Source of the DNA: CAZBSE01 sp964610385 | GTDB taxonomy: Bacteria > Actinomycetota > Humimicrobiia > Humimicrobiales > Humimicrobiaceae | Length of the DNA: 39,328 bases | NCBI GenBank assembly: GCA_964610385.1 | Contig: CAZSXW010000011.1 | Location: forward strand, 1-39,328 | Reading direction: 5' to 3' | In this document: piece by piece, positions 33,102 through 39,328 of the stretch | How the letters are laid out: each line of letters starts with the position of its first letter | Position numbering within the stretch: the stretch's first letter is position 1 | The notes under the pieces: model-generated | The model's input: the letters and a program-made list of their open reading frames with translations, nothing else | Told to the model about the DNA's origin: nothing | Database searches by the model: none | Made by a program: the position numbers and the translations under genes

Positions 33102-34382
33102 ATGTCAGTAGCAGTATTAATAGGATCATTTTTTATACTTTGTGCTGTGGGTGTTCCCATTGCTTTTGCCATAGGCGGAGCAAGTTTATTGTACCTGGTA
33201 ATTTATAGTCCGGAATTTACTGCCATGGTTCCGCTTCGCATTTGGGCAGGAACAAATAGTTTTACCATGATGGCTCTGCCTTTATTCATATTAATGGGAG
33301 AGCTGATGAACAGGGGCGGGGTTACAAAAAGGATTATAGATTTTTGTATGTATCTGGTAAGGCCTATCAAGGGGGGGCTTGGTGAAGTCAATATAATTGC
33401 CAGTATGATTTTCGGCGGTATCTCGGGTTCATCAGTTGCGGATACTTCAGCAATCGGCTCGGTACTGATACCGCAGATGGTTGAAAAGGGTTATCCTAAG
33501 GAAGTAGCTGTAGGTATTACAGTAGCCTCATCTACAATGGGGATGATCATACCGCCCAGCATCCCTATGCTTTTATATGCCATGATATCGGGTGAATCGG
33601 TAGGTGCTTTGTTTTTGGCGGGAGCAATACCGGGGATTTTAATTGGATTTACCCAGCTGGCACTAGTCTACATTATTTCAAAAAGGAGACGCTACCATCC
33701 AGAAATTGTAAAGTTTGATAAAAAGCATTTTGGCCGTACTATGAGGGATGGTTCACTTGCAGTAATTATGCCTGTTCTGGTTGTTTTATCCATATCATTT
33801 GGTGTAGCTACGCCGACTGAAGTCGCGGGTATTGCTGCTTTATATGCATTATTATTAGGATTTCTCTTATATAGAGAATTAAAACCAAAAGATCTAGTGG
33901 GTGCCATCAAAAGGGCTTTTCTATCGTCAAGCACTATCATGATTATTATTGGGTTTAGCATGATTTTTTCATGGATTTTAGCCATAGAGCAAGTGCCTCA
34001 AGCAATAGCTAATTTCTTCTTGGGATTAAACGTACATAGATTTTGGATTTTATTGATATTGGATATTATCATTTTAATTATAGGAACGTTTATCGATGTT
34101 ACACCGGCGTTATTGCTGGTAGTACCTATATTGCAGCCGGTAATGGCAGGTCTTGGAGTAGGCGGACTGCAATTTGGGGCTATCATGATAGTAGGAATTG
34201 CAATTGGTCTTGTCACACCACCGGTCGGTATGTGTTTAAATGCGTGTGCTAAGATCTCTAAGATGGAAATTACACAAATCTTTAAAGGCGCACTGCCTTA
34301 TATAGTTTGTAATTTTATAATTTTGATATTAGTAACATTCATTCCAGCACTTTCGACATGGCTTCCGAGTTTATTCTTTTAG
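33102..34382 (+). CDS. dctM: TRAP transporter large permease (DctM type)
   Basis: A 426-aa membrane protein with about twelve hydrophobic segments. Family motifs are intact: MMALPLFILMGELMNRGG (about 51-68), the first clamp FGGISGSSVADTSAIGSVLIPQM (given here only as landmark, about 109-131, beginning GGISGSS), IIPPSIPMLLYA, and the second repeat region TPPVGMCLNACAKIS. This is the transport subunit of the Na+-coupled TRAP system. AGAAGGAG before the ATG gives a strong SD. The gene sits 47 bp after dctQ in the same operon. Confidence 0.92.
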   Translation: MSVAVLIGSFFILCAVGVPIAFAIGGASLLYLVIYSPEFTAMVPLRIWAGTNSFTMMALPLFILMGELMNRGGVTKRIIDFCMYLVRPIKGGLGEVNIIASMIFGGISGSSVADTSAIGSVLIPQMVEKGYPKEVAVGITVASSTMGMIIPPSIPMLLYAMISGESVGALFLAGAIPGILIGFTQLALVYIISKRRRYHPEIVKFDKKHFGRTMRDGSLAVIMPVLVVLSISFGVATPTEVAGIAALYALLLGFLLYRELKPKDLVGAIKRAFLSSSTIMIIIGFSMIFSWILAIEQVPQAIANFFLGLNVHRFWILLILDIIILIIGTFIDVTPALLLVVPILQPVMAGLGVGGLQFGAIMIVGIAIGLVTPPVGMCLNACAKISKMEITQIFKGALPYIVCNFIILILVTFIPALSTWLPSLFF

Positions 34383-34456
34383 ATGGGTCGAATTAAGTTA
34401 TATATAAGAGGAACAGTATATAATATTTAGTAAAGCAAGTATCGGAGGGGACGAAA

Positions 34457-35299
34457 ATGGAAATTAGAGAACCATCAAATTCAAAAGATGCAAAGTATTA
34501 CACCACAGATAGGCTGAGAGAAGAATTTTTAATAGAAGATTTATTTACAAGTGGAAAAATCAAAAGGGTTTACAGCCATATTGATAGAATAATCACAATG
34601 GGCATTGAACCGGCAGGGAATGCGATTGAGCTGGGACAGGATTTAGATACCATGCGTAACCTTGGTACAGACTTCTTTTTAGAGAGGAGAGAATTAGGAG
34701 TCATCAATATGGGAGACAGGGGCACTATTACAATTGACGGTAAGAAGTATGATATGAGCGCGAGAGACGGTCTTTATGTAGGAAGGGGTGCTAAGGAGGT
34801 TTTGTTTGAAAGTGTAGATTCAAATAAACCTGCAAAATTTTATTCATTAAGTGCCCCGGCACATATGAAATTTGATACTGTTCATATAGATATTAATAAA
34901 GCCAAAAAAATCGATATGGGAAGCGATGAAAACTGCAATAAAAGAGTCATAAATCAATATATTCAGCCGGATGTAATGGAAAGCTGCCAGTTGTGTATGG
35001 GATTGACACAGATGGCGCCTGGAAATGTATGGAACACAATGCCCTGTCATACTCACGAAAGGAGAATGGAAGTATATGCATACTTTGATATACCTGAAGA
35101 TGCTGTAGTATTCCATTATATGGGAGAACCCAGTGAGACAAGGCATATTGTTGTAAGAAATGAGCAGGCAGTGATATCTCCAAGCTGGTCTATACATTCA
35201 GGGTGCGGGACAAGTGCATACTCTTTCATCTGGGGAATGGTAGGTGAGAACCAGACATTTACAGATATGGACCATATTGATTTAAAAGATATGAGATAA
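34457..35299 (+). CDS. kduI: 5-keto-4-deoxyuronate isomerase
   Basis: A 280-aa cupin enzyme that converts 5-keto-4-deoxyuronate (from unsaturated uronates released by lyases) to 2,5-diketo-3-deoxygluconate. The length matches E. coli KduI. The four zinc ligands are visible as H198, H200 and E205 in MPCHTHERRMEVYAYFD and H247 in SWSIHSGCGTSAYSFIWGM, each two residues beyond the E. coli positions. GGAGGGG precedes the ATG. It stands directly after the TRAP genes and before kduD, the next pathway step. Confidence 0.95.
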   Translation: MEIREPSNSKDAKYYTTDRLREEFLIEDLFTSGKIKRVYSHIDRIITMGIEPAGNAIELGQDLDTMRNLGTDFFLERRELGVINMGDRGTITIDGKKYDMSARDGLYVGRGAKEVLFESVDSNKPAKFYSLSAPAHMKFDTVHIDINKAKKIDMGSDENCNKRVINQYIQPDVMESCQLCMGLTQMAPGNVWNTMPCHTHERRMEVYAYFDIPEDAVVFHYMGEPSETRHIVVRNEQAVISPSWSIHSGCGTSAYSFIWGMVGENQTFTDMDHIDLKDMR

Positions 35300-35328
35300 T
35301 TTTTTATGATTGAAAGGGATGTAGGCAT

Positions 35329-36090
35329 ATGATGTTAGACAAATTTAACCTAAAAGGTAAAGTAGCAATAGTAACCGGCAGCAGCACAGGTCTTGGCCAG
35401 GGGATGATAATAGGTCTTGCAGAAGCAGGAGCCGATATAACAGGTGTAGATTACGTGGATGCAAAAGAGACCAAAGAAATGGTGGAAAAAATAGGAAGGA
35501 AATTCCTGGAAGTAAAAGCAAACCTACTAACTACGGAACCTATTGAAGACATAATAGATCAAACGGTGAAAGAGTATGGCAAAGTAGACATCCTAATTAA
35601 TAATGCGGGCATCATCAGGAGAGAGGATGCAATAGATTTTACTGAAAAAAACTGGGATGACGTAATGAGCATCAATGCAAAGACGTTATTCTTCTTTTCA
35701 CAGGCTGTTGCCAGACAATTCATAAAACAAAAGACAGGCGGAAAAATAATCAACGTTGCTTCAATGCTTTCGTTCCAGGGCGGGATCAGGGTACCCTCAT
35801 ATACTGCAAGTAAAAGTGCGGTAATGGGATTGACCAGAGCACTGGCAAATGAATGGATCAAATATGATATAAATGTCAATGCCATTGCTCCTGGATATAT
35901 GGCTACTAATAACACCAGAGCATTGAGGGAAGATAAAGTCAGAAGCAAGGAGATACTTAACAGAATACCGGCAGGAAGATGGGGATTACCTGAAGATGTG
36001 GCCGGGGTTGCAGTATTTTTAGCCTCTGAAGCATCAAATTATATCAATGGATATACAATTGCTGTGGATGGCGGCTGGCTAGCCAGGTAA
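35329..36090 (+). CDS. kduD: 2-dehydro-3-deoxy-D-gluconate 5-dehydrogenase
   Basis: A 253-aa short-chain dehydrogenase that reduces 2,5-diketo-3-deoxygluconate to KDG. It shows the cofactor motif TGSSTGLGQG (about 17-26), the NNAG strand end (about 92-95), the active-site Ser in NVASMLSFQGG and the YTASK Tyr/Lys pair (about 159-163), and the KduD-like end INGYTIAVDGGWLAR. Two adjacent ATG codons (35329 and 35332) are possible starts; the second gives the usual MLDKFNLKG N-terminus. It follows kduI by 30 bp. Confidence 0.93.
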   Translation: MMLDKFNLKGKVAIVTGSSTGLGQGMIIGLAEAGADITGVDYVDAKETKEMVEKIGRKFLEVKANLLTTEPIEDIIDQTVKEYGKVDILINNAGIIRREDAIDFTEKNWDDVMSINAKTLFFFSQAVARQFIKQKTGGKIINVASMLSFQGGIRVPSYTASKSAVMGLTRALANEWIKYDINVNAIAPGYMATNNTRALREDKVRSKEILNRIPAGRWGLPEDVAGVAVFLASEASNYINGYTIAVDGGWLAR

Positions 36091-36240
36091 AATTTTAAAG
36101 TCGCAATAATATAGCGGCAGTATATAATGTAAATTTAATATAGATGATAGAATGTAAATATATGAATAGCAGCAATTTACGAAGAGATATTTGGTATAGA
36201 AAGCCTGGATATTGGAAAAATAATTTTATGGGGGATTATA

Positions 36241-37200
36241 ATGAATGATGTTCTTAAGAAGATAGGAGACGTGGGCTTAGTTCCGGTCGTGGTCATGGAT
36301 GATGCAGAACTTGCGGTACCTACAGCAAAAGCATTGTTGGATGGCGGTCTTGATATTATGGAGATCACAATGCGTACGGAACAGGGCATAGAGGCGATAA
36401 AAAATGTCAAAAAAGCTTATCCAGATATGCTTTTAGGTGCCGGTACTGTCTTTACCGTAGATAAGGCAAAAAAATCTGTGGATGCGGGTGCTGAATTTGT
36501 TGTATCACCTGGGTTGGATTCCGAACTGGTTGAATGGTGCCAGAAGAAAAATGTGGCTATAACGCCCGGAGTTATTACACCGACAGATATACAACAGGCT
36601 TTGAAATATAATCTTACTATACTTAAGGTTTTTCCTGCAGGAGTTTATGGTGGTGTTAAAGTATGTAAAGCGCTATATGGTCCATTTAGAATGGTTAAAT
36701 TTATACCTACCGGAGGGGCAAATAAAGACAACCTTGGAGATTATGCAGATAAAAATTTTGTGCATGCAATAGGAGGAAGCTGGTTATGTAAAGCTTCGGA
36801 TATAAATAATAGAAATTTTGATAAAATTACCCAGAATATAATTGAGTCTATAAATATATTACTGGGCTTTGAGCTTGCCCATATTGGAATTAATGCAGAG
36901 AATGAAAAAGAATCACTGGCAGCAGCTGAAATGTTTTCAGATGCCTTTGGTTTTGATCTTAAAAAAGGTAATTCATCTAATTTTTCTGGTACAGGGATAG
37001 AAGTAAACAAGTCAAAAGGATTGGGGACTATGGGCCATATAGCAATTAGAACTAATAATATCCCGAGAGCAGTATATTATCTGAGTAAGAAGGGTTACGA
37101 AATAGATTGGAGCACCAGAAAAGGAACTGAACAGAAGACAGTTGCAGTGTATCTAAAAAATGAAGTAGGTGGTTTTGCTGTACACCTTTTACAGAAATAA
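36241..37200 (+). CDS. kdgA: KDPG/KHG aldolase fused to a VOC domain
   Basis: Residues 1-205 are a class I KDPG/KHG aldolase (Eda/KdgA) that splits 2-keto-3-deoxy-6-phosphogluconate into pyruvate and glyceraldehyde 3-phosphate. Catalytic residues E41 and R45 (MEITMRT) and the Schiff-base K129 (TILKVFPAG) each lie four positions before their E. coli Eda equivalents. Residues 210-319 form a VOC (glyoxalase-like) domain beginning ELAHIGINAENEKESLAAAE and ending GFAVHLLQK. Such fusions occur in anaerobic Firmicutes, and the VOC role is not established. A 150-bp gap separates it from kduD. GGGGGA precedes the ATG. Confidence 0.9.
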   Translation: MNDVLKKIGDVGLVPVVVMDDAELAVPTAKALLDGGLDIMEITMRTEQGIEAIKNVKKAYPDMLLGAGTVFTVDKAKKSVDAGAEFVVSPGLDSELVEWCQKKNVAITPGVITPTDIQQALKYNLTILKVFPAGVYGGVKVCKALYGPFRMVKFIPTGGANKDNLGDYADKNFVHAIGGSWLCKASDINNRNFDKITQNIIESINILLGFELAHIGINAENEKESLAAAEMFSDAFGFDLKKGNSSNFSGTGIEVNKSKGLGTMGHIAIRTNNIPRAVYYLSKKGYEIDWSTRKGTEQKTVAVYLKNEVGGFAVHLLQK

Positions 37201-37213
37201 GGGAGGAAGATAA

Positions 37214-38248
37214 ATGAATATAAAAAGAATAGTGACTTTTGGGGAGATAATGCTGAGACTAAAATCACCTGGTTATGAAAGACTTTTCCAGTCTCCTGTT
37301 CTGGAAGCGACTTTCGGGGGTGGAGAAGCGAACGTGGCTTTATCACTATCAAACTTTGGTTTCGATGTTGCTTTCTGCACGGCGCTGCCAAAAAATAGAA
37401 TTGGAGATGCATGTGTGCGTGAGTTAAAGCGATTTGGAGTTGATACTTCTCTAATAATCAGAAATGGCGGAAGGATGGGAATTTATTATCTTGAGGCAGG
37501 TGCAGACCAGCGTCCTTCGATTGTGGTTTATGATCGGAGTTATTCAGCCATAGCTATAGCAAAAGTCGGCGATATAGATTGGGATAAAGTTTTTAATAAT
37601 GTAGACTGGTTTCATATAACCGGCATCACACCTGCAATATCGGAGAGTGCTATGGAACTTTCATTTGAAGCGGTAAAGAAAGCCAAAGAAAAAGGAATAA
37701 CAATATCCTGTGATTTTAATTATAGAGGTAAACTCTGGAAATATGGGAAATCGGCAACTGATGTAATGCCAGAACTTGTAAAACATGTAGATTACGGTAT
37801 CGCAAATGAAGAAGACTGCCAGAAGTCTCTGGGTATCAAGGCAGATGTAGAAGTAGAAAGCGGAGTTCTTGATGCAAATAAATATAAGGTTCTCAGTAAA
37901 AAGGTTTTAAAAATTTTTCCCAACCTGAAAGCTTTAGCCATAACCTTGAGAGAGAGCATCAGTGCCAATATAAATGGTTGGTCCGGATGTATGAACGATG
38001 GGAAAAAATTTTATTTAAGTAAGAAATATGAGATCAGTGATATAGTAGATAGAGTAGGCGGTGGAGATGCATTTGCGGCTGGATTGATATATGGTTTGAA
38101 CAATTATGAGGACAAACAGGAAGCATTGGAATTTGCAGTCGCGGCCAGCTGCCTGAAACATACAATAAAAGGGGATTTTAACATAGTATCAGTTTCTGAA
38201 GTGGAAAAGTTAAAACAAGGCCATGCTTCGGGAAGGGTGCAGAGGTAA
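37214..38248 (+). CDS. kdgK: 2-keto-3-deoxygluconate kinase (PfkB family)
   Basis: A 344-aa PfkB sugar kinase that phosphorylates KDG to KDPG. N-terminal signature FGGGEANVALSLSNFG (about 34-49) and the C-terminal signature DRVGGGDAFAAGLIYG (about 279-294) with catalytic base D285 are present. CDFNYRGKLW (about 166-175) is typical of KdgK-like members. GGGAGGAAG precedes the ATG, only 13 bp after the aldolase gene, so the two are co-translated. It completes the pathway begun by kduI. Confidence 0.92.
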   Translation: MNIKRIVTFGEIMLRLKSPGYERLFQSPVLEATFGGGEANVALSLSNFGFDVAFCTALPKNRIGDACVRELKRFGVDTSLIIRNGGRMGIYYLEAGADQRPSIVVYDRSYSAIAIAKVGDIDWDKVFNNVDWFHITGITPAISESAMELSFEAVKKAKEKGITISCDFNYRGKLWKYGKSATDVMPELVKHVDYGIANEEDCQKSLGIKADVEVESGVLDANKYKVLSKKVLKIFPNLKALAITLRESISANINGWSGCMNDGKKFYLSKKYEISDIVDRVGGGDAFAAGLIYGLNNYEDKQEALEFAVAASCLKHTIKGDFNIVSVSEVEKLKQGHASGRVQR

Positions 38249-38293
38249 TCTAATTTTAGTCTTTTATCTATCTCATAGACCAAGGGAGTTATA

Positions 38294-38351
38294 TTTTCAA
38301 TATATGATCGGTAATTCACTGTTTATTTATATTGAAAACAACTGTTTGACA
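38294..38351 (+). promoter_or_regulatory. Inverted repeat and putative promoter before the PAS gene
   Basis: TTTTCAATATA (38294-38304) faces TATATTGAAAA (38328-38338), an 11-bp inverted repeat around 23 nt. The right arm runs into AAACAACTGTTT (38336-38347), a palindrome like the one at the iclR promoter, which overlaps TTGACA (38346-38351). The matching -10 is poor (TATTAC at 38367-38372). No gene is seen in 38249-38492. Confidence 0.4.
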
Positions 38352-38492
38352 TAATGAAAATAAATGTATTACAGAAAATATTGAAGCATTTATTTAGAAT
38401 TTATAAAATTAAAGTTTATATATTGTCAATTTGATGACTATAGAAGTACTGCACATTAGCGGTATGATTTGTTGGAAAGAGAGGCAGTGTAA

Positions 38493-39328
38493 GTGGCAGT
38501 AAAAGATAGCAAGACTAAAGAAAAAAATAAAAATGATTCTTATATACAAGGAGATAATTATAATCTGCTGCAGAAGTTGATAAATAGTGTCTCTGATCAT
38601 ATCTATATCAAAGATAAGCAGAACAGATATGTTATGGTAAATAAAGCCAAGGCTGATTTTATGGGTAAAGAACCCCGGGATTTAATTGGAAGGACGGATT
38701 TTGATTTTTTCCCGCCTAAAAATGCAAAAATCTTTTCTAAAAACGATAAGTGGGTTATCAAAAATAAAAAACCTGTTAGTGATATATATGAAAATATAAC
38801 ACATAAAGATAAGGAATTTTGGTTCTCCTGCAATAAAACACCCTGGTTTGGTAAAAAAGAGAACATCAAGGGAGTCATGAGTATATCCAGGGACGTGACT
38901 AAAAGAAAAAAGATGGCAGATGATGCTCTTAACATAAAAAATATCTTCTTCAACGCGTTAATGGACAATATACCTGATTCGATTTACTTCAAAGATACAA
39001 AGAGCAGGTTTGTTCTAATCAATAAAGCACTGGCCGATAAATTTGGATTAGAAAAACCAGAGGATGCCATTGGTTTGACAGATTTTGATTTCTTTGATGA
39101 AGAACTTGCCAGGCCGCGTTTTAATGGTGAACAGCGTGTCATAAAAGAAGGTAAACCTTTTATAGAACATGAAAAAGTTGAGATTATTGAGGGCAGGTCG
39201 GAAAAATGGGTTGCTTCAACTAAGGTACCCTGGTATGACATAAATAATAAAATAATGGGAATATTGGGAATAACCAGAGACATAACAGAAAAGAAGAAGG
39301 CAGAAGAGAAAATAAAATACCTGTCCTT
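38493..39328 (+). CDS. Tandem-PAS sensor protein, cut by the window end
   Basis: An open frame from a GTG (AGAGG about 8 nt upstream, in-frame TAA directly before it) to the window end, at least 278 residues. Two PAS domains follow each other: about 24-144 (SVSDHIYIKDKQNRYVMVNK, GRTDFDFF, GVMSISRDVTKRK) and about 152-270 (NIPDSIYFKDTKSRFVLINK, GLTDFDFF, GILGITRDITEKK). The repeated phrases show recent duplication. The frame ends AEEKIKYLS, a linker that in many proteins leads into a GGDEF domain, but a kinase is equally possible. No membrane segment is present, so sensing should be cytoplasmic. Confidence 0.8.
   Translation, partial: MAVKDSKTKEKNKNDSYIQGDNYNLLQKLINSVSDHIYIKDKQNRYVMVNKAKADFMGKEPRDLIGRTDFDFFPPKNAKIFSKNDKWVIKNKKPVSDIYENITHKDKEFWFSCNKTPWFGKKENIKGVMSISRDVTKRKKMADDALNIKNIFFNALMDNIPDSIYFKDTKSRFVLINKALADKFGLEKPEDAIGLTDFDFFDEELARPRFNGEQRVIKEGKPFIEHEKVEIIEGRSEKWVASTKVPWYDINNKIMGILGITRDITEKKKAEEKIKYLS

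Noticed and set aside
1..39328. CRISPR array, prophage or insertion sequence
   Set aside because: No regularly spaced repeats, integrase, transposase or phage structural gene was seen on either strand.

Overview
The window is a low-GC bacterial chromosome segment carrying about 35 protein genes. I saw no rRNA, tRNA, CRISPR array or intact insertion sequence. Shine-Dalgarno (SD) sites are strong (AAGGAGG, GGAGG), TTG and GTG starts are frequent, and exported lipoproteins often have long Glu-rich spacers just behind the membrane anchor. The TRAP transporter, uronate catabolism, DsrE protein and many genes of poorly described families suggest an uncultivated anaerobic heterotroph. Lineages such as Atribacterota or deep-branching Actinomycetota would fit, but the window has no phylogenetic marker and I do not assign a phylum.

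Left part (1-9.8 kb): a zinc alcohol dehydrogenase, an isoprenylcysteine-methyltransferase-like membrane protein, an MFS transporter flanked by two copies of a 29-bp element, a GATase1-like protein, a LOG-family phosphoribohydrolase, a membrane-anchored HtrA protease with DUF2905, a secreted DNRLRE-type protein and a seven-bladed PLL-like beta-propeller.

Middle part (9.8-24.7 kb): an orphan MalK-type ATPase with altered motifs; a TolB-like propeller; a Cthe_2159-type carbohydrate-binding lipoprotein followed by a small protein and an ABC-class ATPase; two very short genes (a 58-aa membrane protein and a DUF5679 zinc ribbon); a PEBP lipoprotein; a frameshifted ketopantoate-reductase-like gene; an AbrB regulator with operator-like repeats ahead of two methyltransferases; a DUF3048 protein; a DegV protein with an unusual 11/15-residue repeat tail; and a CDF metal exporter.

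Right part (24.7-39.3 kb): PhoU with a Na/Pi cotransporter, a CAP-domain protein, DsrE with an ArsR remnant, a LysE exporter, an FAH-family enzyme, and then the clearest functional unit. This is an IclR regulator followed by TRAP dctPQM, kduI, kduD, a KDPG aldolase-VOC fusion and kdgK. Together they would import a uronate-type acid and convert 5-keto-4-deoxyuronate through KDG and KDPG to pyruvate and glyceraldehyde 3-phosphate. No polysaccharide lyase is present in the window. The segment ends inside a PAS-PAS sensor gene.

The most interesting signals beyond ordinary annotation are the DegV repeat tail with its own internal SD and start, the phased repeats before abrB, a 17-bp hairpin between dctP and dctQ, the altered H-loop of the orphan ATPase, an SD pointing at an ATA codon, and several short decayed gene ends.
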